Positions 17,999 through 27,225 of a stretch of 64,000 nucleotides of DNA are shown piece after piece (the first letter of the stretch is position 1; each line of letters starts with the position of its first letter). Source of the stretch: CAWCDJ01 sp963794265 (GTDB taxonomy: Bacteria; Acidobacteriota; Terriglobia; Bryobacterales; Bryobacteraceae). Location of the stretch: positions 62,001-126,000 of the forward strand of contig CAWCDJ010000004.1 of assembly GCA_963794265.1 (NCBI GenBank). Direction: 5' to 3'. A model generated the notes under the pieces. The model had not been told where the DNA came from, searched no databases, and saw only the letters and a program-made list of their open reading frames with translations. A program made the translations under genes and the position numbers.

Positions 17999-20965
17999 CT
18001 ATTGTCCTGCCGTGACCGGGCTGCGCGGGGGGGCCGGTTCGGGCGTCCCGGCATCCAGGTGATCCCAGTTCAGGATGGCATTGAACGCCAGAAAGAAGGT
18101 GCCTTGGGTCTGCCAGCGCCAGAACGGCCGCAAGGCAAACATCACGATATGGCCTTTGCCGAGCGGGACATCCAGTGCGGCGGCGCGATTTTCGAGCGCC
18201 TCGCCTCCGGCCAGCGTGCCCGAGAGCAGCATGTCGTCGGGGTTCGCCGGGAATTGAATGACCACTCGCGGGCGCCCGGCCGCAGCCGCCGGAAGGGCGG
18301 CGCCGCGCCCGCCCCGGCGCGATCCCGCCTGCTCCGGCGGGTTCTCCGGCGGCCGATCCCCGGGTTCGAGCGGAGACACGTGGAGCGGCACAGCGTTGGG
18401 CGTGATGTTCGGGCCGGAACCGCTGCCGGCGCGGCCCGCGCGGCCGCCGCCAAATCCGCCGAAGCCTCCCGTCCCGGCGGTCACGTTCAGCACGGGGTCC
18501 TGGTTGAAATAGATGGGCAGATCCTTACCATCGTAGCCGTAGGCGATCGGGCTCTTCAGATCGGCGAAGACGCCGCGCAAAATCGATCCGCGCGCGAACA
18601 ACTCCTTCGGGTGTTCCACGGTGACGCCGCCCGCCAGGTCGTACTCCGCCATGAGTGCGGCGGTGGAGCCTTCCACGATCAGGGTGCCGCCCTCCTCGAC
18701 GAACCGGGCCAATTCCTGCAGCCCTTCGAACCCCATGCCGCCGCGGATATCGTCGCTCTGGTCGTTCACTCCCAGATTGGGAGTCTGCGGCGTCTTCTGG
18801 TACGGCAGCGGAACAGTGCCGGTCCTGGCGATGCCGGCGAGCATGCTCTGCGCGGTGCCGCCCACGTGCGGGAAGATAATCACGTCGTACTTCGAGCGCA
18901 GGCCCGGGTCGCGCAGTTTCTGGTCGGCGAAGTAAGTGTAGGGCACGCCGTAATGATCGAGCGCGGCCCTCACCCAGCCTTCATCCTGGGTGCGCGTCCA
19001 GGAGTGCACGTAGCCGATGCGCGGGAGCGCCGAATCGTGCGTCGCGACATCGGGTGCGCTCTCCACGGCCCAGGCGGAAAGGCCCAGTTCGCGCAATTCG
19101 GGCTCCAGCCGGGCGCGGTCGGCGTGCGGAATCACGAACGCGCCGGCACGGAAATGGTGGCCGGCGGCGTCGAAATCCTCCTCCGCAATCCGCATCCTGA
19201 CATCCTGGTTCCTGTACCGGAAAGACATCAGCGAATTGTCGCTGGTGTGGTCCACAATCACGGTTCCGCCGCTTCCCTCCACGCCGCCCGCCGCGCGGGC
19301 ATCGGCTGTGAGCAGGGTCATGGGCGCGTCCAGAATCGACTTATCGGTGATCGCGATCGCCTTGACGTCGCGCATGTACTGCATGGTCCAGCCGGTATCG
19401 TCATACGGGCGCGGATTCGAAAGCGGAAAGTTCTGCACCCCGAAATACATATCGACGAGCGTGTGGTAAGGTTGATCGCCGCGAATGATGTAATCGCCCC
19501 GCGCCACCCGAACCTTGCCGGACTCGAAAGCGGCGCCGGCCTGGTGCACTTCGACGCCCTGACGCCGCAGCTCGTTGACCATATCGGCGGCGTCCTCCTT
19601 TCGCCGCTGGCCGGCGGGAATCAACCATGCATAATTCGGACCGCTCTCGCCCTTCTCGATGGCCCGCTTGTTCTTCAGCCAGTAATTCTCAAGGTATAAC
19701 TCGTGTTCTTCGGCTACTTTGTGCAAGGCGAACAGCAGGGCGGATTCCTGGATGTTGGTGTTGTTACGCGGACCCCATTTGATAGAGGGCAAAGGCGGAT
19801 TGGGCCGGTACCATTCGCGGCTCGTCTGGGTCGCGCTCAGCCGGAGATTATCCTGGACGTCGGGTCCGTAACTCTGCACTTCGTAGAAACGGCCGAACGA
19901 GTTATGCGTCAGGGCAATCCAGAAAAGATAGTTTGGCACCCAGCCGTCATAGTAGCCGTAAGTGAAGACACCGGGAACTCCGCGCTTGGCCATCTCCATG
20001 ACTTCGGTTTCCGCCAGCAGCCACCACTCGTCGATCTGGATGGGGTCAAGCGAAGGGTTGTAAGGGCCGGTCCCGGTGGAGACGTAGAGATACGACTGCG
20101 CTTCGTGCAGATCGTGAAGAATCGTGGGGTGCCACTCCAGTACGGCCCTGGTGAAGTTCTGAGTAATCTTGAGATACTGGCCCATACCGTCGCGGTTGTT
20201 ATCGTGCTGGACGTATTTGCCCCAATACATCAGCGGCAGTCGTTGCGCTCCCGGCGGCAGCTTCTTGTTGAAGTAATAGGTGTCGACTTCCTTATCCCGC
20301 CCGTCCACTTCGATCACGGGAGTAATAAACGTAATTACGTGGTTGCGGATTGTCTGGATAAACGGCGTCTCTTCCACGATCAGCCGGTACGCCAGCTCGA
20401 TGAGCATCTCCGGTCCGCCGGTCTCGGGCGAATGGATGCCGCTGGCGGCCCAGTAGATGGGCTTGCCGGTCCGGATCAACTGCCGCGCCTGCTCGCCCGT
20501 AACCTTGCGCGGGTCGCCGAGCCGGGCGAGGATCTCTTTGTACCGATCGAGGTCCCGGATCGTGGCTTCGTCGGCGATGGCCAGAATCACTTCGTCGCGG
20601 CCCTCCTCGGTCTTTCCGATCTTCCAGAACCTGGCGCGCGGCGAGGCCTTAGCCAGTGCTTCGTAATAGCGATAGATATCTTCCGCGTAAGTCAACTCGC
20701 CGGGCTTGCCCGGAATGCGCCCGAAGAACTTGAGCGGAGAAGGCACCGTGTCCGAAGCCGGCATGTGGTCCACAAGTTCGGTGGTGATGCGCGGGTCCTG
20801 CAGGTATTCCTTGATGAGACGGGTGTACTCCTCGTCAATTTTCTGCGGCTGCACCGCCGCGGCTGGCTTGTTCTTCCTGCCCTGCGCCAGAATAGGGCCG
20901 GCGGCGAGCGCCACCACCAGCAGCGTGCTTCCGTAGGTTGCCAGCTTCATGCGAGACGTCCTCAT
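17999..20965 (-). CDS. Secreted M14-family zinc carboxypeptidase-like protein, 988 aa
   Basis: A large exported metallopeptidase. Residues 1-27 form a signal peptide ending LAQG. The M14 domain covers about residues 60-420. It has HSPETGGPE, which supplies the HxxE zinc ligands, and a second His in EWHPTILHDLHEAQSYLY. The remaining 550 residues are a large C-terminal region, including a glutamine-amidotransferase-like segment (YDVIIFPHVGGTA) and a Gly/Arg-rich stretch with FGGFGGGRAGRAG. Acidobacteria carry many such long M14 proteins; their substrates are unknown. The gene stands alone on its strand, with a hairpin after its stop. Confidence 0.85.
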   Translation of the reverse strand: MRTSRMKLATYGSTLLVVALAAGPILAQGRKNKPAAAVQPQKIDEEYTRLIKEYLQDPRITTELVDHMPASDTVPSPLKFFGRIPGKPGELTYAEDIYRYYEALAKASPRARFWKIGKTEEGRDEVILAIADEATIRDLDRYKEILARLGDPRKVTGEQARQLIRTGKPIYWAASGIHSPETGGPEMLIELAYRLIVEETPFIQTIRNHVITFITPVIEVDGRDKEVDTYYFNKKLPPGAQRLPLMYWGKYVQHDNNRDGMGQYLKITQNFTRAVLEWHPTILHDLHEAQSYLYVSTGTGPYNPSLDPIQIDEWWLLAETEVMEMAKRGVPGVFTYGYYDGWVPNYLFWIALTHNSFGRFYEVQSYGPDVQDNLRLSATQTSREWYRPNPPLPSIKWGPRNNTNIQESALLFALHKVAEEHELYLENYWLKNKRAIEKGESGPNYAWLIPAGQRRKEDAADMVNELRRQGVEVHQAGAAFESGKVRVARGDYIIRGDQPYHTLVDMYFGVQNFPLSNPRPYDDTGWTMQYMRDVKAIAITDKSILDAPMTLLTADARAAGGVEGSGGTVIVDHTSDNSLMSFRYRNQDVRMRIAEEDFDAAGHHFRAGAFVIPHADRARLEPELRELGLSAWAVESAPDVATHDSALPRIGYVHSWTRTQDEGWVRAALDHYGVPYTYFADQKLRDPGLRSKYDVIIFPHVGGTAQSMLAGIARTGTVPLPYQKTPQTPNLGVNDQSDDIRGGMGFEGLQELARFVEEGGTLIVEGSTAALMAEYDLAGGVTVEHPKELFARGSILRGVFADLKSPIAYGYDGKDLPIYFNQDPVLNVTAGTGGFGGFGGGRAGRAGSGSGPNITPNAVPLHVSPLEPGDRPPENPPEQAGSRRGGRGAALPAAAAGRPRVVIQFPANPDDMLLSGTLAGGEALENRAAALDVPLGKGHIVMFALRPFWRWQTQGTFFLAFNAILNWDHLDAGTPEPAPPRSPVTAGQ

Positions 20966-21032
20966 TCGGGATTTTTCAAAGGGATACCGCTATTGGGGGC
21001 GCGGTGTCAACCGAACAGAGAGAGTCGCCCGG

Positions 21033-22133
21033 CTATTCGATCCAGCCGCCGCCGAGCACCATGTTGCCGTCGTAGAAGACGGCTCCCTGGCCCGGGGTCA
21101 CGGCACGCTGCGGCTCCGCGAAGACCACCTCCACGCGATCTCCGGCGCCGTGCAGAGTGGCCGCGGCGGCAGCGTGCCTGTTGCGGATCTTTACTCCGGC
21201 GGGACGGGAGCCCATGAGGCCGGCGATCGAGATCCAGTTGACATCCTTGACGAAGAAGCGCTCGCGCAGCAGGTCGTCGTTGCTGCCCACGGTCACGCGC
21301 TGCGAATGGGGATCGGTGGCGATCACGTAGAGCGGCTCGCCCACTGCAATTCCCAACCCGCGCCGCTGTCCCACGGTGAAGCGATGGACGCCATCATGCT
21401 CGCCGAGCCGCCGGCCTTCTGTGTTCACGATCTCCCCGCGGGTCTCGGCGGGAGCCACGCCGGCCTCCTTCAGATAGGCATTCATAAAAGCCGCGTAATC
21501 GCCGTTGGGGACGAAGCAGATCTCCTGGCTGTCGCCCTTGGCCGCCACCGCCAGGTTCATGGAGCGCGCCAGCCCGCGGACTTCCGGCTTGGTCATTTCG
21601 CCCAGCGGGAACATCGTGCGCGCAAGTTGCGCCTGCGTGAGACCGAAGAGGAAGTAGGTCTGGTCCTTCGAGGCATCCACCGCCCGCAGAAGCTGGTAAC
21701 GGCCGGAGGGCTCGTCGTAGCGGACGCGGGCGTAGTGCCCGGTGGCCACCAGGTGCGCGCCCGCGGCGTCGGCCATCTCGAGGAAGCGGTCGAACTTGAT
21801 GTAGTTGTTGCACAGCGTGCAGGGAATCGGGGTGCGTCCCGCCAGGTACTCCTCGACGAACGGCTTCACGACCTTATCCTCGAACTGCCGCTCGAAGTTG
21901 ACCACGTAGTACGGCACGCCGATCTGCTCGGCCACGCGGCGTGCATCGTAAACGTCGTCGAGCGAGCAGCAGCGGCCGGTGGCGCCTTCATTCGAAAGCT
22001 CGGGCAGCCGGCGCTGGTTCCACAGTTGCATGGTCATCCCGACGATGCGATGGCCCTGGCGCACCAGCAGCGCGGCCACGGTGGAGCTGTCCACTCCGCC
22101 GCTCATCGCCACTGCAATGGGAAGTTCAGGCAT
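21033..22133 (-). CDS. mnmA: tRNA-specific 2-thiouridylase
   Basis: MnmA adenylates and thiolates uridine 34 of tRNA-Lys, -Glu and -Gln, using sulfur relayed from a cysteine desulfurase. The 366-residue protein has the PP-loop AMSGGVDSSTVAALL, the first catalytic Cys in GRCCSLDDV, and the second in GDSQEICFVPNGDY, followed by the usual C-terminal beta-barrel (FTVGQRRGLGI). Its ATG lies 8 nt inside the preceding cysteine desulfurase gene, which makes a sulfur donor-acceptor gene pair translated together. Confidence 0.96.
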   Translation of the reverse strand: MPELPIAVAMSGGVDSSTVAALLVRQGHRIVGMTMQLWNQRRLPELSNEGATGRCCSLDDVYDARRVAEQIGVPYYVVNFERQFEDKVVKPFVEEYLAGRTPIPCTLCNNYIKFDRFLEMADAAGAHLVATGHYARVRYDEPSGRYQLLRAVDASKDQTYFLFGLTQAQLARTMFPLGEMTKPEVRGLARSMNLAVAAKGDSQEICFVPNGDYAAFMNAYLKEAGVAPAETRGEIVNTEGRRLGEHDGVHRFTVGQRRGLGIAVGEPLYVIATDPHSQRVTVGSNDDLLRERFFVKDVNWISIAGLMGSRPAGVKIRNRHAAAAATLHGAGDRVEVVFAEPQRAVTPGQGAVFYDGNMVLGGGWIE

Positions 22134-23280
22134 GGATGGAAATGCGCCGCAGGTGGGCTACCGACGCGATCACTGCTTCGAGCAGAGCATCTACATCGGC
22201 GGCGGTATTGTCGCGGCCGAGGGAGAAGCGCATGCTGGCGCGGGCGCGGTCTGCCGAAAGCCCGATGGCCGTGAGGACGTGGGAGGGCGTAATCGCGCCG
22301 GAAGAGCACGCCGCACCCGTAGAAACCGCGAAGCCGCGCAAGTCGAGCGCGATGACCATGGCTTCGCCGTCGATCCCGTCGAAATAAATGTTGCTGGTAT
22401 TGGGCACGCGGTGCCACCGCGAGCCGTTGATGCCGGTTCCCGGAACGCGCTCCAGGATGGCGTTCTCGAGCCGGTCGCGGAGTCCGCCCAGGCGTTCCGA
22501 ATCGGCCGAAAGATTGCGCGCCGCCAGTTCCGCCGCCGCCCCAAAAGCCGCCGCGCCCGGAACGTTTTCGGTGCCCGGACGCCGGTCCCGCTCGTGGTGC
22601 CCGCCGAACAGAATCGGCGCCAGCCTTGTGCCCTTGCGGACGTAAAGCGCGCCGATGCCCTTGGGCGCGTACAGCTTGTGGCCGCTCATACTGTAGAGAT
22701 CTACGCCCAGCGCGTCCACGTCCAGCGCGATCTTGCCAGCCGCCTGCACGCCGTCCACGTGCAGTACGACCCCGGCTGCATTGGCGATGCGCGCGATCTC
22801 GGCGATGGGCTGAATGGTTCCGAGTTCGTTATTGGCGTGCATCACCGAGATGAGCACGGTCTCGGGCCGCAGGGCGCGCCGCACATCGTCCGGATTCACC
22901 ACGCCGCCGGCGGGCACCCTCAGCCGCGTCAGCGCCACGCCTTCGCGCTCGAGCTCAATTGCGGTGGCGAGCACCGCCGGGTGTTCGATGGCCGTGGTGA
23001 TAATGTGCCGGGACGGCCGTTCCGACGCGCGCACCACACCCTGGATGGCCAGGTTGTCCGCTTCCGTGCCGCCGGCGGTAAACACGATCTCCGCCGCGTT
23101 GGCGTGGATCAGCGAGGCTACCTGGCGGCGGGCCGTCTCCAGCCGCTGCTTCGCGGCCTGCCCGAAATGGTGGATGCTCGAAGCGTTACCATACGTTTGA
23201 CCGAGACACGAAACCATCGTCTCCAGAACCTCGGGAGCCAGGGGCGTGGTGGCGTTGTGGTCAAAATAGAGATATTGCAC
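22126..23280 (-). CDS. Cysteine desulfurase (NifS/IscS family)
   Basis: A 384-residue PLP enzyme that removes sulfur from cysteine as an enzyme-bound persulfide. Motifs: FDHNATTPLAPEV at the N-terminus, ITTAIEHPAVL, the PLP lysine in MSGHKLYAPKGIGALY, and the active-site Cys loop GAACSSGAITPSHVL, which is short as in the NifS/IscS group I. The GTG start faces the SAM hydroxide adenosyltransferase gene across 17 bp. It overlaps mnmA by 8 nt and most likely feeds sulfur to tRNA thiolation; a role in Fe-S assembly cannot be excluded. Confidence 0.93.
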   Translation of the reverse strand: MQYLYFDHNATTPLAPEVLETMVSCLGQTYGNASSIHHFGQAAKQRLETARRQVASLIHANAAEIVFTAGGTEADNLAIQGVVRASERPSRHIITTAIEHPAVLATAIELEREGVALTRLRVPAGGVVNPDDVRRALRPETVLISVMHANNELGTIQPIAEIARIANAAGVVLHVDGVQAAGKIALDVDALGVDLYSMSGHKLYAPKGIGALYVRKGTRLAPILFGGHHERDRRPGTENVPGAAAFGAAAELAARNLSADSERLGGLRDRLENAILERVPGTGINGSRWHRVPNTSNIYFDGIDGEAMVIALDLRGFAVSTGAACSSGAITPSHVLTAIGLSADRARASMRFSLGRDNTAADVDALLEAVIASVAHLRRISIHA

Positions 23281-23297
23281 GTAGACCTATTTTACCA
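23281..23297. promoter_or_regulatory. 17-bp divergent intergenic with a shared palindromic -10
   Basis: The core CTATTTTA holds TATTTT on the plus strand (23,288-23,293) and TAAAAT on the minus strand (23,294-23,289), almost completely superimposed. Transcription starting about 7 nt beyond each would begin at the ATG at 23,298 and about 2 nt before the GTG at 23,280. There is no room for a Shine-Dalgarno on either side within the gap. Confidence 0.5.
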
Positions 23298-24089
23298 ATG
23301 GCCAGACCAATCCTTACCCTCACCACCGATTTCGGTCTCACGGACCATTATGTGGCCGCCATGAAAGGCGTCATTCTGGGGATCTGCCCGGAGGCGCAGA
23401 TCGTGGACGTCACCCACCAGATCGGCCCCTTCGAGATCACCGAAGGAGCTTACGTGATCTCTCAGGCGTGGAAGTGCTTCCCCAAAAGAACGGTGCACGT
23501 CGTCGTGGTGGATCCGGGCGTGGGAACGGCGCGCCGTCCCATTCTGATGGAGACGGGCGGGCAATATTTCATTGCGCCCGACAACGGCGTGCTCTCCATG
23601 ATTTACGGGCAGGAGAAGCACAAGATCCGCCTGATCTCGAACGAGCGGTGGTTCCGCCAGCCCGTCAGCCGCACGTTTCATGGCCGGGATATCTTCGCGC
23701 CCTCGGCGGCTCGCCTCGCGGCCGGAGCCAAGCCCGCCGAATTCGGTAAACTGATCGACGACTACCTGCGGCCGACCTTCGTGAAGCCCTTGCGCGGCGG
23801 CAAGCGCACGTGGAACGGACAGATTCTGAAAATCGACCATTTCGGCAACCTCGTCACCAATTTTCATACGGCCGACTTTCCCGGCCTGGAGCGACGGAAC
23901 TTCAGCATGTCTGTAGGGCCGTGCGAGGTAACCGTGCTGGCGCGCAACTACACCGAGACCAGCCCCGGCGAATTGTTCGTGATCGTGGGCAGTTCCGGCT
24001 ATTACGAGGTCTCGGTCAACCAGGGTTCCGCCGCGAAACAGATCGGGTGCGCCGCCGGCGGACCGGTGGAACTGATGCTTCTCTCGTAA
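23298..24089 (+). CDS. S-adenosyl-L-methionine hydroxide adenosyltransferase (DUF62 / SAM hydrolase family)
   Basis: A 263-residue member of the fluorinase/chlorinase fold that uses water-derived hydroxide to split SAM into adenosine and methionine. The N-terminal motif LTTDFGLTDHYVAAMKGVI and VVVDPGVGTARRPI are diagnostic, as is the C-terminal DHFGNLVTNF. The conserved Asp-Arg-His triad of the hydroxide enzymes appears to be present through TDFG, GTARR and FHGRDIFAP. It lacks the extra 23-residue loop of true fluorinase. The physiological purpose of SAM hydrolysis is unsettled. It is divergent from, and shares a promoter region with, the cysteine desulfurase gene. Confidence 0.92.
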   Translation: MARPILTLTTDFGLTDHYVAAMKGVILGICPEAQIVDVTHQIGPFEITEGAYVISQAWKCFPKRTVHVVVVDPGVGTARRPILMETGGQYFIAPDNGVLSMIYGQEKHKIRLISNERWFRQPVSRTFHGRDIFAPSAARLAAGAKPAEFGKLIDDYLRPTFVKPLRGGKRTWNGQILKIDHFGNLVTNFHTADFPGLERRNFSMSVGPCEVTVLARNYTETSPGELFVIVGSSGYYEVSVNQGSAAKQIGCAAGGPVELMLLS

Positions 24090-24101
24090 GCTAAGCGACT
24101 T

Positions 24102-24155
24102 CCCTCACGGTCGCGGCTCCGATGTGCTTTCAGAGCAGCGACTGTCAGCGGGCAG
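24102..24155. repeat. Dispersed intergenic hairpin repeat, copy 2 (degenerate)
   Basis: The left arm CCCTCACGGTCGCGGCTC (24,102-24,119) is followed by a decayed right arm containing AGAGCAGCGACTGTCAGCGGG. The left arm matches the complement of the right arm at 42,454-42,471. It lies between convergent genes and could serve as a bidirectional terminator. Confidence 0.6.
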
Positions 24156-24190
24156 CTTTGGGTCCGGAACGGTTATTTCCCTGCGGGGTC

Positions 24191-26572
24191 CTACGCGGCG
24201 CCGTGCCTGGCGGCGGGGGCCGCCGGCTCGAGGGAATGGAGGATGCGGTCGAGTTCCCGCTCCTGCACCGGCTTGAAGAGCACAAACCGGCCGTCGCCTT
24301 CGAAATCGGCCGCCAGTTCGGCATCGTACCCGTCGGCCAGCAGGACGAATCCCCCCACCCGCAAGTGCATCCGCTCCGACAGTTCGACCCAGTTGAGGCC
24401 GGGCGAGCGCACCGAGCAGAATGCCGCGTCAAAGCGCATGCGATGGGTAAGTTCGAGGCCGGTGTCGGCGTCCGCCACGGGGACCACGCGAAATCCGCGG
24501 GCCGCCAGCAGCGCAATCAACTGCCGCTGTGCCGTTTCATCCGGCTCGATCACCATTCCAGTCATGCTGCGCGACGATTCGTAGACCGGCCCGAGGCCCA
24601 CAGACGCGGCGCCTCCACGCTCTTTCGAGGCAAGCGGCAGTTCCACTTCGAAGCGCGGCTCCGAGTCGGTCTTCTCGATCAGGCGCACCTCTCCGCCATG
24701 GCCGGCGATCACGCTGCGGGTGACCCCCAGGACGGCGGCCGTGTCTTCCGGCTTGCACGACTGCGGAGGCGCGTTGAAGGCGATCTCCACTAGCAGGCGC
24801 TTGGCCAGAACGCTGGTGCGGATGGTGATGGTCTTCGGGTTAACTTCCGCCAGGGATTGTTCGGCGTGCACCAGCAGGTTGAGGAAGACCTGCTCCAGTT
24901 GGCCCTGCGAACCCAGCACCAGGTACGGGTCGCGGGTTGTCAGGTCGCGAATCTTGATGCCTGTCGCTTTCCAATCGCCCTCGCGGAATTCGATGAGGCT
25001 CTTCAGCAGCGCGCCAACCGAGACCGGACGCGCGTCGCCCTGCTCGGCGGCGGCGAATGAGACCAGGCGGGCGACCATGGCCGCGGCCTTCTGCGCCTCC
25101 ACCGCGATGGTGGAAATCTCGCGTTCTGCCGAGCCCGTGTGAGATTTCTCGAGCAGCCGGCGGGCCAGGTCGGAAATCGATGCGAGCGGCGTCTGAAGCT
25201 CGCTCACGACGCCCGAGATCAGGCGCCCCACGGCCGCCAGTTTTTCGGTGCGGAACAACTGCTCCTGCACGGAGCGCTGATCGAGCAGCCGTACGGCCAC
25301 GGCGGCCTGATTGCCCACGTGCTGCGCCAGTTCCTGCTCGTCGGCCCGGAAATCCCGCACGCGGTCGTCCTGATCGAGTTCGAGCACTCCCACGACTTCA
25401 CCCTGCGCGAACATGGGCACGAAAAGGAGCGATTTCGGCGTGCCCGCCGAACGGCCTCCGATGGGGAACGGACTGCGGTCGATATCCGGGATTACCAGCA
25501 GGGTGCGGTAGTGAAAACAGGCGACCGCGCCGGCTTGCGTGCCGCCCGGAGGCGACGAAAGGGAAATCGAAGCCGCCGCCTCATCCTCTGCCGCAATGGT
25601 CTCGAGAGTTTTGGCAGCCCGGTTATACACATGCAGCCGGACCCGCGACACCGCCAGAATACTGGGCAGCGCCGCCGAAAGACGCTCGAGGATCTTCTCG
25701 GCCGAGGGCGCGCTCAAAATCTCTTCGCCCAGTTGATAGCTGCGCCTCACGCGCGCCCGCTGGTTGCGCATGCGGTGTTCACGATTCCACCAGAGAAAAA
25801 CCACCAGCAGAACCAGCCCCGCGCCGGACGCCAGGATTACCGGCGAAACACCGCGTCCGTGCCCGATCAGGATTACGTCGGTGGGCTGCTCCACCAACAT
25901 CTCGAAGCTGGAATCGTACGGCGGACGGGTGGAGTATTGGAACGCTATGCCGGTTAAACGGACCCGGTCGCCTACCGCGTAGCCGTCCAACTCGGCCGAA
26001 CCTTGAGGGTCTTTGTGGGGCAGGAAGATCCGGTATTTTTCCGCCGCCACGCCCACGGTCAGGTAGGGGCCGGCACTGCTCTCGCCCACTTCGCGGATCA
26101 CGCTCTCGGTGCGAACCAGGCGCCCCAGATAGCGGAATTCCATGAGGGCTTCGAGTTGCACATCCGCCGGCTCGGGCGGGCCTTTCCGCCCCAGCTTGAC
26201 CACCGTGTCCGGCAGGATCGTGACCATCCCGGCCAGCCGGATGACGGTCCCTGTGGCCTCTACTTCATCGCCCGGGCGAAAGCCCTCCAGCAGGCTGCTG
26301 TCGGGACTCGTCTGCAGGGCGCCGCCGGCGCGGTCATCCTGTATGCCGAGAATCGAATATCCCGGGAAGTGAAAGACGGCGGAGTTTACGACTCCCCTAA
26401 CGACCACTTTCCGGCTGAGATACGCGGGGGAATAGTCCGGAGCCTTGCGCGCGCCGGCGTCGAGCAGCGACAGGCGAGTTTGGGCGGACGCACCAATGCA
26501 CAATCCGGCGCCGCATAGAACGACCGCCAGAATCCTCCCGCCCTCTAAGCTACCGCTTGCTCCGCGAGCCAT
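24191..26572 (-). CDS. Membrane-bound hybrid kinase-like protein with degenerate kinase and receiver domains
   Basis: A 793-residue protein: signal/TM (about 12-30), two OB-like beta domains outside (about 45-235), TM (245-262), GAF (285-435), dimerisation helices with a kinase-like ATPase domain (445-650), and a receiver-like domain (670-785). The catalytic residues are replaced. The H box reads GVVSELQTPL with Ser457 at the phospho-His position. The N box reads NLLVHAEQS with His569 for the Mg-binding Asn. The G1 DxGxG is FNAPP. The receiver Asp is Ser720 (FCSVRSPG), although its Lys767 remains. It probably senses and signals by conformation rather than phosphotransfer. The start overlaps the HAD gene by 28 nt. 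Confidence 0.85.
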   Translation of the reverse strand: MARGASGSLEGGRILAVVLCGAGLCIGASAQTRLSLLDAGARKAPDYSPAYLSRKVVVRGVVNSAVFHFPGYSILGIQDDRAGGALQTSPDSSLLEGFRPGDEVEATGTVIRLAGMVTILPDTVVKLGRKGPPEPADVQLEALMEFRYLGRLVRTESVIREVGESSAGPYLTVGVAAEKYRIFLPHKDPQGSAELDGYAVGDRVRLTGIAFQYSTRPPYDSSFEMLVEQPTDVILIGHGRGVSPVILASGAGLVLLVVFLWWNREHRMRNQRARVRRSYQLGEEILSAPSAEKILERLSAALPSILAVSRVRLHVYNRAAKTLETIAAEDEAAASISLSSPPGGTQAGAVACFHYRTLLVIPDIDRSPFPIGGRSAGTPKSLLFVPMFAQGEVVGVLELDQDDRVRDFRADEQELAQHVGNQAAVAVRLLDQRSVQEQLFRTEKLAAVGRLISGVVSELQTPLASISDLARRLLEKSHTGSAEREISTIAVEAQKAAAMVARLVSFAAAEQGDARPVSVGALLKSLIEFREGDWKATGIKIRDLTTRDPYLVLGSQGQLEQVFLNLLVHAEQSLAEVNPKTITIRTSVLAKRLLVEIAFNAPPQSCKPEDTAAVLGVTRSVIAGHGGEVRLIEKTDSEPRFEVELPLASKERGGAASVGLGPVYESSRSMTGMVIEPDETAQRQLIALLAARGFRVVPVADADTGLELTHRMRFDAAFCSVRSPGLNWVELSERMHLRVGGFVLLADGYDAELAADFEGDGRFVLFKPVQERELDRILHSLEPAAPAARHGAA

Positions 26573-27225
26573 GAACGCAGATACCTGCTAGAGAAATTAT
26601 CGACGTTGATACTAGTACTCGGCAAGTTCCCATGAGTAGTACGTACTCCTACTATCCTCATGCCAGCCGCACACGCCGCCGCAACCCCCGAGTAAGAATC
26701 TTCGAAGACGATACAGTTTGCCGGCGCGATTCCCAACAATCCGGAAGCTCTCAGGTAGATTTCCGGATGCGGTTTGGGCCGGCTCGCCTGGTGGCCATCG
26801 ACAATCGCGCTGAAGTACCGCCGCAGCGCCGCGCGATCCAGCAGAAAATCGATATTGGCCGGTTCCGCATTGGACGCCAGGGCCATGGGCACTCCCTGCT
26901 GCTCGACGAGGAAATCGCGGAGCCCCGGGACCAGGAGATCCTCGAGATGGTCCGCGATCATCTCCCGGTAGAGTTCCTCCTTGGCCGCGCCCCTGGCGGC
27001 GATCTCGCTTTCCGGGAGATCGGCGCCGAAGAAATCGCGCACGATCTCATCGTTGCGCTTGCCGTACATCCGCTGGTGCATCTCTTCGGTGGTTTCCACC
27101 CCGTACCGCCGGTTGAACGCCGACCACGATTCGCGGTGAACCGGGTTGGAATCGATGATCACCCCGTCCATATCAAATATCAAAGCCAGACCTTCCGCCA
27201 GCTTGCCCTGCCCCCGATCGCTCAC
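26545..27225 (-). CDS. HAD-superfamily hydrolase (beta-phosphoglucomutase/phosphatase-like)
   Basis: A 226-residue haloacid-dehalogenase-fold enzyme. Motif I is IFDMDGVIIDS, with the nucleophile and acid Asp. An alpha-helical cap follows (about residues 20-85). Motif II is ALASNAEPAN, motif III Lys is in RPKPHPEIYL, and motif IV is CIVFEDSYSGV. The pattern fits sugar-phosphate phosphatases or beta-phosphoglucomutase. The GTG at 27,225 overlaps the cutA stop as GTGA. The 56 residues that extend the frame upstream are a cutA shadow. The gene lies between cutA and the degenerate kinase in a coupled trio. Confidence 0.88.
   Translation of the reverse strand: MSDRGQGKLAEGLALIFDMDGVIIDSNPVHRESWSAFNRRYGVETTEEMHQRMYGKRNDEIVRDFFGADLPESEIAARGAAKEELYREMIADHLEDLLVPGLRDFLVEQQGVPMALASNAEPANIDFLLDRAALRRYFSAIVDGHQASRPKPHPEIYLRASGLLGIAPANCIVFEDSYSGVAAACAAGMRIVGVRTTHGNLPSTSINVDNFSSRYLRSWLAEQAVA

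Noticed and set aside
24191..26572. Pseudo-kinase as a frameshifted ordinary kinase
   Set aside because: The frame is open with all domains in register; the substitutions are point changes at single positions.
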